Assembly: GCA_903813345.2 (NCBI GenBank)
Contig: CAIIXF020000002.1
Span: forward strand, 21,960,455 to 22,024,454
Reading direction: 5' to 3'
DNA: 64,000 bases
Origin: Owenia fusiformis
Lineage: Eukaryota > Annelida > Polychaeta > Sabellida > Oweniidae
Position 1 is the first letter of the stretch; each line of letters begins with the position of its first letter. The notes under the pieces are model-generated. The model saw only the letters and a program-made list of their open reading frames with translations. It searched no databases and was not told where the DNA came from. Shown here one piece after another: positions 50,101-58,799 of the stretch. The position numbers and the translations under genes were made by a program.

Positions 50101-50952
50101 CAGAAACTCGTAAACATTTTCAAATGTGTGGTAAAGTTGAATTTTATATGTATAGGTTTTAGGTAAAATCCAAATTTTGCTACTGTTTCAGCTTAATCTT
50201 GACAACTGCTTATTTTCTTATCAGTTATCCACCGAACTATTTAGTGCGAAACCACTTTGAGTTCCAAAAACATGATGCACATACATGTTTGTGCCACGAA
50301 GAGATTTGGATGACTTGCTTTATCTTGAGAAATTAATGAAAAAGAAAAATCTTACCGAAATTTCCGACCAGAACCGCAGTCATCTTGTTACCGAAACGGA
50401 AACGGCGTAATCGAGTGCATTGCGTGGCTGTGATAGTGAAACCTTAAAGTACTTCTGTTTCAGAATGAAAATGCTATTGAATACACCCTAATTAGCACTA
50501 TCATCCATCATATCTTGAATACGGCCATATTTCTTAGGAATTTTACCTTTTGAACGAATAACCTCTTTTGTTTTTTCCACTTCTTCTATGTGTGTCTCAC
50601 TATCTTCATTTGCATGATCAACTTTATTATCCTCGCCCATATATTCATTGTTGATGTATTTTTGTTCAATATCTCTCGCTTTTGTGTCAATTAATGAGGA
50701 CTTTTGTGTAAAATCTAATGTAAATTTCTCAATTTTATCGAACCATAATTTGATAGTCTCAGGATCATTTTCAAAATGATCACATTTCTGAGCTACATCT
50801 TCCATGAATGTGTCATCCATTTTTAGTTTGGACTTCTCATTTGATAGGTTACAATCGAAGAACTCTTTGCCACAATACCAGGAAATAAGTCCTAGATCCT
50901 CACTTATAAAACCCGTAGTCTCTCTATATTGGCGTCGGTGAATTCCATTCAC
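26165..50952 (-). CDS. Group II PLP-dependent decarboxylase, copy A (7 exons)
   Basis: Exons in transcript order: 50952-50547, 46861-46787, 46248-46129, 41357-41195, 39259-39103, 38659-38485, 26721-26165; all AG/GT, 1653 nt, 550 residues, or 506 if translation starts at the inner MDDTFMED. Numbering from that Met, H221 (ITQHTH) should stack on the cofactor ring, D303 (FHVDAAYGG) should hold the pyridine nitrogen and K335 (SPHKGLNLPWG) should bind PLP. It belongs to the DDC/GAD/HDC fold, but PHKGL and YSPSEYSLELSRPFRALPLW recall bacterial-type decarboxylases more than animal DDC, which has NPHKW. Exon 1 ends in an acidic low-complexity tail of unknown role. The substrate (aromatic amino acid, histidine or other) cannot be told. 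An in-frame TGA directly precedes the 50952 ATG. Introns 1, 3 and 6 are swollen by transposons (intron 6 is 11.8 kb), yet no frame lesion is seen. Confidence 0.88.
26889..27242. mobile_element. TATCACACCAAAC family, half copy
   Basis: It begins CCCTACTATCACACCAAACT then AGTTCTCACTACG, and ends where the next copy starts with the same motif. Only the left ~350-bp half of the dimeric element is present, so it abuts a fuller copy in direct orientation. Confidence 0.7.
28754..30317. mobile_element. 1.56-kb TIR element nested in the 6.7-kb element
   Basis: Arms of ~300 bp: TTAGGGTGTTCCAGAATATGG at 28754 is mirrored by CCATATTCTGGAACACCCTAC ending at 30317. A G/C homopolymer lies in each arm (28869-28888 and 30190-30201). 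TGAAGC flanks both sides (28748-28753, 30318-30323), consistent with a 6-bp target duplication. It encloses a broken plus-strand coding segment (29190-29712). Confidence 0.8.
29190..29712 (+). pseudogene. Frameshifted element-borne ORF of an uncharacterised family
   Basis: After an acceptor-like TATATTCTAG at 29189 an open frame reads DVDNEIAQEV then LRHQWYLTESLVVFALFDDG and later GPRSWLLFDL. A shift near 29460-29480 moves it to the next frame, which reads GYITLAAIVHNLYVVNDAAE, RSVKDIQDYANAARDG and ends in FLKNEMQNNL-stop at 29712. From memory, the WYL...LVxFALF and SWLxF...VVNDxAERxVKxIxDF pattern recurs in multicopy, unannotated proteins of insects and cnidarians, which suggests a transposon-encoded protein. 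I have no function for it. Its place between long inverted repeats makes it a candidate remnant of that element's own gene. Confidence 0.5.
30816..32600 (-). mobile_element. Decayed non-LTR reverse transcriptase fragment
   Basis: Minus-strand pieces in several frames. 32576-32298 has IIFNELTVPSEDQLKYLI and GWYAVMQPIEVECR. 32071-31750 has PFDQSDFKLDEVRTIIRKAQ and WTLAERCFIPKELKFERLNQ. 31359-31165 has the catalytic-box remnant YRASMDDITIMTSS, where the usual F/Y-x-D-D is now SMDD. 31112-30816 has the thumb-like KCLEKNYDKTLRGL and DLDKWLKATD. These match my memory of a metazoan retroelement family with VELTVPWEDR, FMDDTTVLT and KxLGKWYDxSL signatures. The ELTVPSED piece lies 5' of the RT, where I would expect it 3', so two tandem or rearranged copies may be present. 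Multiple stops and shifts make it inactive. Confidence 0.6.
32916..33433. mobile_element. Inverted-repeat element with GGGGGTTCACTG ends
   Basis: CCGGGGGGTTCACTGTATA at the left is mirrored by TATTCAGTGAACCCCTGGG at the right. The interior has short imperfect direct repeats (GGTATGGGATTGGTC, TGGCATTGGTCTTATATTTGG). Non-coding. Confidence 0.55.
34814..35652. mobile_element. TATCACACCAAAC family, full copy
   Basis: Runs from CCCTACTATCACACCAAACT to AGTTTGCTGTGATAGGGGGG with no insertion, so it is the reference for the element: two diverged ~410-bp tandem halves joined at 35240 with opposed termini. It stands head to tail directly after the split copy. Not coding despite a 125-codon minus-strand frame. 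Confidence 0.75.
35985..36620. repeat. Diverged ~150-bp tandem repeat
   Basis: Four to five copies containing AAAATGGCCGCCACTTTTAT, GAAAATCAGGTTTTC, TAACTCCACAA and TGCTTGAAACTGTACAGGTA. A 147-codon plus-strand frame (36544-36987) starts inside the last copy; it has no family resemblance and I do not call it. Confidence 0.6.
36621..38484. other. Rest of decarboxylase A intron 6, no gene
   Basis: AT-rich. 37330-37380 resembles 26780-26830 (AATTGCTGAGAAAATACTTG and TCAAAAAGTGT against the reverse complement of ACACTTTTTGATAAGTATTT and TCTCAGCAATTA), an inverted pair of ~60 bp or more near the two ends of the intron. Nothing coding. Confidence 0.5.
39414..39544. mobile_element. 131-bp MITE, AGGGAG family
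   Basis: AGGGAGTTTAAGCTTGCAT at the left, TTGCAAGCTTAAACTCCTT at the right, ATT on both flanks. The interior has a weak CGTATGACCAATCG / CGATTAAAT arrangement. The larger 53431-55753 element shares the terminal motif and ATT flanks. It sits in intron 4 of decarboxylase A. Confidence 0.75.
39703..41052. mobile_element. TATCACACCAAAC family copy interrupted by a LINE
   Basis: The left half starts CCCTACTATCACACCAAACT at 39703; the half-joint is at 40083. The element is interrupted from 40192 to 40720 by a LINE fragment with target duplication, resumes at 40733 and ends CGGTGTGATAGGGGGG near 41050. It lies in intron 4 of decarboxylase A, away from the other copies. Confidence 0.75.
40192..40720 (-). 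mobile_element. 5'-truncated LINE insertion with 12-bp target duplication
   Basis: GTTTTCGAACTT occurs on both sides (40180-40191 and 40721-40732). A T-run directly after the left copy is the poly(A) tail of a minus-strand insertion. The minus frame ending at 40471 reads MKCPLLTEQRITLLAGLETI and on to GLDLLDM-stop, the C-terminal end of a LINE ORF2 after its Cys/His motif. This is the clearest target-primed retrotransposition signature in the window, and it happened after the host TATCACACC element was in place. Confidence 0.85.
41358..42368. other. Decarboxylase A intron 3, first kilobase
   Basis: The exon-proximal part (41370-41450, GATGGATATG...GTTGCAAGGGG) still resembles copy-B intron 3 near 62510-62570. 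The remainder is AT-rich with a CT-rich run (41768-41800) and no gene. Confidence 0.5.
42369..42446. repeat. Perfect 33-bp-arm hairpin
   Basis: TAAAACTTACTACCGTAGAA then AAGTGAAGTAA is followed after ~12 bases by its exact reverse complement. A partial third copy of the arm (CTGGTAAAACTTACTACC) precedes it at 42348. No gene association; intronic. Confidence 0.75.
42849..43709. mobile_element. 0.86-kb palindromic element in decarboxylase A intron 3
   Basis: The left arm (CAGTGTGCTTAGATATACCC; AATGGGTGATAACACCCATT; CGGTACTAACTTCGACCGTT; ACCTACCGGATGTTTGAAAA) is mirrored in order by the right arm. The centre is at ~43265 (GGTCCCCAGTTGTAAGAAGG / CCTTCTAACAGCTGGGGACC). The right arm has an extra ~90 bp near 43480-43570. 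No transposase. Confidence 0.75.
44481..45158 (-). mobile_element. 5'-truncated LINE fragment, ORF2 C-terminus
   Basis: The minus frame 45158-44601 reads GFHIINLKPREIKKLLENRY, later KCLMCNKKTGSECHYLLECN, and stops. CxxC plus HxxxxC is the Cys/His motif found near the end of many CR1/L2/RTE-type LINE proteins. An (ATT)n microsatellite at 44488-44505 lies at its 3' end, as with LINEs that end in short tandem repeats rather than poly(A). RT and endonuclease domains are absent. Not related in sequence to the 40192 fragment. Confidence 0.7.
45159..46128. other. Decarboxylase A intron 3, distal part
   Basis: 45230-45390 contains at least four ACCGTTGTCA/TGACAACGGT motifs on both strands, a small inverted-repeat cluster. 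The remainder is AT-rich with AAAATGGTGGCAATTTT-like low-complexity stretches and no gene. Confidence 0.5.
46337..46640. mobile_element. Partial pogo-like MITE
   Basis: A CAGTAAAACCAGTCTAATCC start with TA in front matches the pogo-like family. The 3' end is not identifiable, and the sequence dissolves into ATTCAGA/AGAGCATTCAGA direct repeats (46560-46630). Lies in decarboxylase A intron 2. Confidence 0.5.
47490..50415. mobile_element. 2.9-kb long relative of the GTTACCAAAACG palindrome family
   Basis: The left part (CTTGTTACCAACCGGATCCG, TTCGGTAACAAAATGTCGGA, ATATCATATGTTTAAGAAAA, AGTTCAGAAGACTAC) matches the arm of the 21368-21912 palindrome. The right end (GTCATCTTGTTACCGAAACG then CGGCGTAATCGAGTGCAT) is the mirrored terminus. 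The interior is not palindromic and includes the separate 48126-50022 element. It accounts for most of the excess length of decarboxylase A intron 1. Confidence 0.6.
48126..50022. mobile_element. 1.9-kb TIR element with GAGGTTTCGCA ends
   Basis: GAGGTTTCGCAAAACG (48126) is mirrored by CGTTGTGCGAAACCTC (50002-50017). Inner CGTAACGTATTTACC and TACGTTTCCGTAAACGTAACG blocks are also roughly inverted. A further GTTTCGCACAACGTTTTAGC piece lies at 48465. No open frame of note. Confidence 0.55.
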
Positions 50953-51490
50953 CCTTAAACGTGACTTTTTTACTTCAAGCTAGTTGTTTTAAATCTTTCC
51001 ATTGACCGTCAATCAACGTTGCATATAATGTACTGTATTATACATATATGTTCATTATCACGGGTTACTAGAGTATCCGCGTATATTGAGTATGACCGGT
51101 TCTAAGCTTACGAGTGTGACCGTATTTCTGTTCCTATAAACAGACGAGGTGAGTACTTGCTTTTTATGAACACTTTCGAACGTTTTCTTTTTATCCTACT
51201 TGGTCAATGAATGATACTTGGTATACTTATAATGCCAGGCATATCACAAGGGGCCTTAATCAAGAGAAAACGTATTAATATTAGATTGAAGCCGTAAAAT
51301 CCTAGTTTCCAGCATCTTTGATCAGTTTTTGTGTAACACAACTCCGAAGAGGATGACACATCTTATGTATAATATATAGCTAGATCTACGAATTAGTCAT
51401 GAATATTTTAAATAATTTAGCCTGCTCTGTCCATATATGATACATCTTTGAATTTATGAGAATACGAATGTCACTGGTGCCCCATTATTG

Positions 51491-51540
51491 GAGAATATGC
51501 TTGTGAAATGTCTTCCATGACATTTCACAAGCGTATCCTC
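51491..51540. repeat. Short hairpin
   Basis: GAGAATATGCTTGTGAAATG and CATTTCACAAGCGTATCCTC form ~20-bp arms around TCTTCCATGA. Confidence 0.7.
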
Positions 51541-52504
51541 TGGGAAAAGATAAATCCTTCTCATCATATAAACTGAGATTTGGAGATCTTGTTCAGGTTA
51601 GCCATAAAAAGGTTTAGGATTTGTTTTTTTCTACTGTGATATTAATGATTTGGCTCTAAGGCGAGAAATCTGTACTTTCTGATTGATATTCCATTATGAA
51701 CAGTTACATTGCTAAAATAGCTCATGTTTAACATTTTTTTGTTACATTACTATTAAATACAGCATAAACTATATTCAACAAACACAATTTCAAAAAGGAT
51801 AATATAGAAGTTAACCTTTATTTTCCATTTTAAGCAGCTGTGCCTCTCATGACTTTCCAAAACAGGTCATATTCGTAGCCTAAGAACCGGCCATACTCCA
51901 TATACGTGGAAACTCTAGTAGCCCGTGATTATGCAGTGTACCCTTCTACCGTATTGTAGACCGATTGTAGACTACTACATACGTTTGCCTTTTATTTGCC
52001 TAGCCGACTATTTTTGCCTCGTTGACAGAAAACTACCGATAGAAAAAAAAACTTTTGGAGAACTGGGAATGATAGAGTATAAGTGTATTCTTTTCAAAGG
52101 GTTGGTATCGATATGGTGAACTTTTTGAACACGAGTTTCTCTTAAACCAGTCATCAAAGATTTCTAAAAGTTTTACACATCGTCAATTTAATGGTCGTCC
52201 TTTGCATGGTAATAATATAATTTGAAAGAGAAGATATATACTTTTCCCTATATTGTTTTAGAAAACACATCAGACACATCTTTTGTTCTTGGTATCATAT
52301 CTTCGGAATGAAGAGTCACGTCAAGCTATACAAAGTCTGGGACAGGGTAATTTTTAACATTTGATTTTGATACCTTCACTTGGCACTGGGGAACAAGTAA
52401 ACCAAACAACAACAAAAAAGAAGAAAGCTTTTCTGAACATTTTTTGTAATTCTAAATATCAATTTTTTTTATTTATCAACATTGTTTCAATATTCATAGA
52501 TCCC

Positions 52505-52594
52505 GGCCAGATTCTTTTGTAGTAGGATCAGTAGCTCAATAAATATTGTATTATTCTTTGAGCCTATGAGATCCTACTACAAAACGATCTGGCC
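52505..52594. repeat. Hairpin element, GGCCAGAT ends
   Basis: GGCCAGATTCTTTTGTAGTA then GGATC is mirrored by GATCC then TACTACAAAACGATCTGGCC, with a ~40-bp AT-rich loop. Possibly a very small MITE. Confidence 0.7.
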
Positions 52595-53036
52595 AATATC
52601 TGTGTCAATATTGCTGATAATGTTGTCTTGTCAACAATGGCAATTTGTACATATATATTATCTTCATTGCAAAAAATATCTAGAGTGGATTTTGCGAAAT
52701 TCTGTCAAAAACTAGAGCTAGATGACGGGGGCTGTTGGATCCGATGTATAATAAAATAATGAAATTGATGTAGATCATTTGAGGTAGATCTGCATATTTG
52801 CAATCTATGGAAAGAATGCAACAACTTTTGGTTTTGCCTGAGTCATTATTGATAAAATCAACATTTTTTCTCACCTTGAAAAAATGGCGGTCCAAATTGG
52901 CGGGAAACGTCAACGCACAGAAAAACTGTGCGGCGGTATATTTGACACTGTGCGTTGGTGAAGTTTAGTCGAGTTACAGTCTAACAGTTGTAATCCTTTC
53001 TTAGTGGTAGTACGAACTATTGTGTTAAAATAGGTG

Positions 53037-53160
53037 GAGTGTGTGGATCTTCTAAACCCTGAAAAGATGGAGTTATGCGGAGTGAGTTTGTGAAAAGAAC
53101 GATATGATGTACTTGAAACTCAAGCAAATAATTAGACGCAAGTCTTTAAATTGTATTTGA
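53037..53160 (+). pseudogene. Decayed copy of NARS2 exon 12 with intron edges
   Basis: TATTGTGTTAAAATAGGTGG then AGTGTGTGGATCTTCTAAAC and GGAGTTATGCGGAGTGAGTT follow the real intron 11/exon 12 boundary at 22880-22960, including the splice acceptor. Homology runs on past the exon end (AAATTGTATTTGACTCTCCATTATACGTGC against AAATTGGTAGGTGGTATTTG...). Indels and a TGA destroy the reading frame. Because intronic flanks are included, it arose by DNA duplication, not retrotransposition. Confidence 0.8.
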
Positions 53161-53430
53161 CTCTCCATTATACGTGCGATTAACACCCCAGTCACATTTT
53201 CTACGGCGACCGTGCGGTCTATCATTTCTGCGGTCAGTAACATTTCTACACTCGCCGTAGAATTTCTGCGGTCGGATACTTTTGCAGTCACATTTTCTAC
53301 TGTAGCCGCAAGGCGAATTTTGGATTTCTGTTGATAAACATTAATTTTATATTTAATTTACACCAGTACAATTTATAAAGTTATTTATTGTGCTAGGATA
53401 TAAAATCAAATAAGTGTTGGGTGAAACATT
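53160..53430. other. CG-containing repeat, left block
   Basis: ATTTCTACGGCGACCGTGCG, TTTCTGCGGTC and CTCGCCGTAGAATTTCTGCGG are reiterated on both strands. Similar blocks at 58590-58790 (GTTCTACGGCGACCACAGAA, CGCTCGCCGCAGAAATTCAC) suggest the two ends of one element that was later filled in. Confidence 0.5.
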
Positions 53431-55753
53431 AGGGAGGTTAAGATTAGCGTAAAAATATAGGTGTTCCTATCCCTATCCGTATATTTGTTACGGATACGTA
53501 TAGGTTATGCGTATTGCAAAATGAGTTTAAGATTAACGTATAAGGGTACGAAACCGTATGCTACAATCTATGATAAAATTAACATCTTAATTAAAGAATG
53601 AAAACCATGCGATGGCTTATATGGCATATACCAGTACATATGTCACCCCCAAGAACTGTTATATACTTCAGAGAGAGTGTGGTGTAGCTACTGTAGTTGG
53701 GAGAGGGTGTTGCTTGTGGGCCCAATAATGGGGCAGTGACTTAAAGGGGACCACCACCATGGTCACATGATCAGTCGCGTGGAGGTAAGCTCCCAGTTGA
53801 AATAAAAGCACTGTCCTCCTTTGGTTTATGTGAAAAGTAGCTAATACCCTCATGTATTGGTCAGTTTGTGTGTCACACGACTAATCCACACCATATGCTT
53901 CATTCAACATATTTTATGCTATTAAGCTGCATATAAAAACAATACTTTGCAGTAAAAATGTACTACTGGATGAACTAAGGTTATGGTAATTAAATTAGTT
54001 GTTTCTCATTCTTGCCCGCGTGTGGCCCAATCCCCCTACACCTTTTTTCTGCCATTTCTGAGAAAAAAACACTGTACCTCGCGCGCATCCATGGCGTGCG
54101 AAACACTTTTTTTAACTTTTTATGGATCAGGATAATTGACGATATCGTGGTACTGATATATGATCAAATATACCAGTAGAGTAGGCTAAATTCAACATAT
54201 AAATTCAACATAAACTCAGTTTATTTCCTTCAAAATTAGTTATTTGTTTTTACAGTTATTTTAAAGAAAAAAATCATCCCGTCCCTCATCAACATTTTAG
54301 ATAAACAAAAAAGGGTAATAAGGGTAGAAAATAGAAGAAAGAGAAACAACAAATTTAATAACCCTGGCCTAACATAAAACTAGCTAGCTAATACAGTATA
54401 CTTACCCCTTGCAAATTGTAATTTATTGAATTCACAGTAAACCCATCAATTTAAAAAAACATGGATCTATTATTCATGTTAAACTAACTATGAAAATATA
54501 AATATGAAATAATATGTTAGCTTGAAGTCATATATAAGATGAAAATATATATGTTCATGCATTTGCATTTTTCCAAAGGGAATATATTCCCATGTAAGTA
54601 AATACAGGTGCAATATATAATTTATATGTATATCTATGTGATCTGTCTATACATGCGCGTATAGTGATACATTTGAACAAGATGATGGTTCTGGAAAGAA
54701 ATGAGCGTGGCAGATTTGCTAAAAAGCCACATACACCACAAAAGCAAGACCAATTTGAAAGTAAGTTCATTATTCTCAAGGGTACACTTCAAGTGAAAGC
54801 TACATTGCTACAGGGTGGCCTATCATTCTGAGACAAATGTATTATCCAACGATTGTGATTTTCGAAGCTAAAATATAATATCTTGAGCAGATGGAAATAC
54901 ATTCCTATGAGATATGTATATATAGTCAAAAGTGATAACTATTTATGTGTGTCATTGATCCTAATCCACCCTGTAGTCTGGTGTTTGTAGAGCATTGCAC
55001 CTCGTACAACTTATTCTCACAAGTATGAAACCTCATTTACTAATTAATTTTTTGTGTGAATATGAAGAGTCCAAGCATTGCTTTTTTATGTTTACTGTAT
55101 AGCTATAATATCAGCCTTGGTATCCATGATTTTTTAAAACAAAATCTCACCGTTAGATTTCGAGCTATTCATGTTTACTCATTTTTACTCATTGAAATTC
55201 TAAGACGGTGAAAAATCATTAAAAAATACACAGATTCAGAATCCGGCAAGCATTTTCCCTTATTCCTCTCCGTTAAGAAGTTTTGTAAGGTGTTGGATCC
55301 CTTTAAGGCGAACTGTTAAATTTCTAGCATGATCCAGCAATGAGAGTGACCAAATAGTAAAGTTAAACAATTAAAACCACGAGAAAATGGCTGATTTCAT
55401 ACATTTACAATAAGCAAAACTGATGAAGAATGTGAAAATTCAACAATTTCATGCATCATCACATGACATCGTTTATCGCATCAATGAATGACGTGTTCGA
55501 CCACTTAATTTATATGCAGATCGAATGAGAAATGTTTGTTGTTAGTATTTTAAAGTTTGATGGATGATATTTGATCTAGAAATGACATAATTTGTTGGAT
55601 AAAAACATACGTTTTCGAATTACCTATCTTCGGCCATTTATAGGTAATTACGTATCGTAAACCCTGTATCTTAGGTAAAATACCGCTTAGTGTAATAACA
55701 AACTACGTATAGGTATAGGTAAATGGGTTATTTACGCTAATCTTAAACTCCCT
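53431..55753. mobile_element. 2.3-kb element of the AGGGAG family
   Basis: AGGGAGGTTAAGATTAGCGT then AAA at the left is mirrored by TTTACGCTAATCTTAAACTC then CCT at the right, with ATT duplicated on both flanks (53428-53430, 55754-55756). Subterminal CCTATCCCTATCCGTATATT / TACGTATAGGTATAGG stretches are also inverted. The interior is AT-rich with no convincing frame. Confidence 0.75.
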
Positions 55754-55830
55754 ATTGACCAATAGTAACATAACCTTTTGTAATATACGTTACTGTGATA
55801 TCAATGACCTTACCTAAAACAGTATACCTA

Positions 55831-58590
55831 TTTTTTTTTTTTTTTTTTTTTTTTATTTAGAAAAAATGTATATACAATAATAATACATGACTAATACTGA
55901 CACCAAATGGCATATAAAAGTATAATGTCAAGTATCAAAAAAAAAGTATCACTAGCAAATATAAAAAAAATATATATATAGTCTAACTAGTTTACAAGGG
56001 TATATAGGTATATGAGTTTCATATATACAAGTATTTACATGATATAACATAGTACAATGCATACACTAAGCATGTATGTACGTTGTGTTTAAATGATATG
56101 CCATGACTATTGTAATATACAATGCGTGGATAGTAAATAAAGATGTTTAATAAGACAGATTTTTTATAAGTAGCTTGACAAGAGGTCAGATTTGTAGGCC
56201 TTTTTAAAGGAGGTTATAGATTTTGACATTTTTGTGGAATTTTTAAGAGAATTCCATAGTGAAGGCCCATTCCGTTTTATGGAAAATTTGTTCGCATGTT
56301 CAATATGGAAGTTGTCACATTGGCGGGTATTATAACTATGTGTATCACTGTTTATTTGGAAATTTGTATCGAGTAGTGAATTTAGTATTTGGTCACCATC
56401 TTTTACTTGGTACATGAAAATTGCTGTATTCAGCTTATTTATATCATATATATTCAGAAGATTAAGTTCTTTGAATAATGGAGCTGTATGATCAAGGTAT
56501 TTTTTTCCTAAAACAATGCGAACAAATCGTTTTTGAATCATGTGAATTTTATTAAGATAAGATTTGTAGTTGTTACCCCAAATAATATTGCAGTAATTGA
56601 GTTGAGAGTGAATAAGAGAGTAGTATATACTGAGCAAAGCACTTTTTGTTAAAAGATCATGGACTCCATACAAGACCCCAATGCACTGAGAAATCTTTTT
56701 TTCTAAGTTTTTGATATGCTCTTTGAAAGTTAAATTGGCATCAATAGCTATTCCTAAGAAAGATATAGTGATGTCTTGCTTGAGTTTGGTGTCATTTATT
56801 TTGAGAAAATGATTGTTAGAAGTTTTACCTGGTCCAAAGAGAATCCATTTAGTTTTGTCAATGTTTAAAGAAAGTTTATTGGCATTGATCCAGTCACTGA
56901 GCTTTGAAAGTTCTTCATTTGCGGTGTCAAATAGAGTGGGTAAATCTTTGTGAGAGGCCAAGAGATTGGTATCATCAGCAAATAGTATGAATTCAAAGAA
57001 ATCAGAGGATTTGTAGATGTCATTTATGTAAAGAAGAAATAAAATAGGACCAAGCACTGAACCTTGAGGGACACCATGAGATAGTGAGGTTTATTTCAAA
57101 TTTGTTTAGAAAGCTTACAAGGCGAGAGTGTACGCATCTCTCGAGTAATTTTGAAAATACGGATAACACTGAAATGGGCCTGTAATTTGAAAAGAGCTGA
57201 GTATCTCCCTTTTTGAAAATTGGTGTGACTTTTCCTACTTTTAATTGATTGGGAAATGTTCCAGTTGATAGTGAGAGATTGAAGATATATAGTAGTGGCC
57301 TGACGAGATAAGCACCAACAGATTTTATTATATCAGCCTTGAACCCATCAAGGCCTGGCGCGGCTGTATTTTTTAAGGCTGTTATTTCCGTTGATAGCTC
57401 GCTTTCTGTTATCGGGCTGAAAAATAAGGATGAAGAGACTTGTTTAATCTTCTTGAGATGCTCTTTAAAGGATGAATTAGATTTGGGGATTTTATCTGCC
57501 AATGATTTACCAATATTGGCAAAATAATTATTGAAACCATTGGATATTTTTGAACTATCATTACTGAGGACCCCGTTAATAAGCATAGGGACAGTTGATG
57601 TTTTGTTGAACTTTGAGCGCCCCAACACTTGATTTATTAGTTGCCATGTTTTTTTCATGTTTCCACTCACCATTGCAAATTTGTTTTCAAAGTGCATTTG
57701 TTTGGCATATCTAATAATATGCTTGAGCTTATGACTGAATGATTTGTAGATTTTCTTATTATGTTCATTGGGGTATTGGATGAATTTTTTGTATAAATTA
57801 TTCTTACGTTTCGCTGATGTCAGTATTGCAGTTGAAAGCCATGGGCGTGAGGGGTCAAAGTAATATGAAGATTTGAATGTTTTTATAGGAAAACATTGAT
57901 TGAATATGATTGAAAGTTCTTTATCAAAATTGGAATAAGCTTCATTTACATCGTTAGTATTTTCAATATTATGCCATATCATAGTTTTGACTTGTTCTTT
58001 GAAGCTTGATTTATTGGTGTTATTAAATTGCCTGAATGAAACTGTGGACGTTTTAATTTTTTGGGCTTGCATTTCAGTAAGGGCGTATATTGGAAAGTGA
58101 TCAGATATGTCTTCAAGAATAATACCTGCTCTAGAAATACTTGGAGCATTTGTAAATATATTGTCAATTAGAGTCGCAGTGTTTCTGGTTATTCTGGTTG
58201 GTCTATAGATAAGTGGTATAAGGTTATGTGAGTAAAATAGATTTAAAAAATCCTGAGTAGCATGGTTGCTTTCTGCTTTTAAAAGGTCACAATTAAAATC
58301 ACCAAGAATATACACTGTTTTTTTTTCCTTGGAGATAGTATCAAGAAGTGCTTGAAGATCAGTATTGAATTCCTCTTGATTAGTGTTAGGAGGTTTATAT
58401 ATAATTGAGATTAGGATGTTTTTATTTTTTGAGTTGGTAAGCTGGATGGTCAGGGATTCACATGAGTCGTGGTTGATCTGAAGATCATCACGTCTAACAT
58501 ATTCTACGGCTTTGTTGATGAAAAGGCCTATTGCGTTGCAATTGTGTTCACAGCAAAGATATGACAGCAACCCTGACCTGAAAAACCGTT
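55831..58590 (-). mobile_element. LINE (APE-type non-LTR retrotransposon), 5'-truncated and internally deleted
   Basis: A 24-base T-run at 55831-55854 is the poly(A) tail of a minus-strand insertion. The frame 58570-57020 covers most of an endonuclease/exonuclease/phosphatase domain (YILGDFNCDLL; RITRNTATLIDNIFTN) and the start of the RT (ENKFAMVSGNMKKTWQLINQ; NYRPISVLSVFSKLLERC). The frame 57057-56164 carries HGVPQGSVLGPILFLLYIND, the catalytic FADDTN box and the thumb and C-terminal region to the stop at 56164. The N-terminal part of the endonuclease is absent. At ~57095 the join jumps from FLNKFEINLT straight to SHGVPQGS in another frame, so the stretch that should hold RT motif A (the first catalytic Asp, DLSKAFD-like) is gone. 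It cannot encode an active enzyme. The layout suits the CR1/L2/Jockey-like group. Confidence 0.9.
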
Positions 58591-58799
58591 TCCGTAAGCC
58601 CGGTCCGCCCGGTTAACGTAAGCCCGACGCGGGACCGTTCTACGGCGACCACAGAAATGAACAAATATTATAACTCCGAGTTTTAATTTCTACGGCTACC
58701 CTGCTGCGGCCTGTAAAAAATTAGATACGCCGTACGGAGACCGCAAGACGGCCGTAGTTTTCCTACGCTCGCCGCAGAAATTCACTGATTCACTGATAA

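Larger units (their letters stand above)
50953..53036. other. Upstream region of decarboxylase A and duplication junction zone
   Basis: No gene seen. Two short hairpins occur (51491-51540 and 52505-52594). The direct duplication that produced decarboxylase B must join somewhere between 50953 and ~53030. The decarboxylase A promoter should lie near 51000; I see no reliable core-promoter motif. Confidence 0.5.

Noticed and set aside
53037-53160. A second functional NARS2 gene starting here
   Set aside because: Only exon 12 is represented, with frame-breaking changes, and the exon 13 counterpart is missing.
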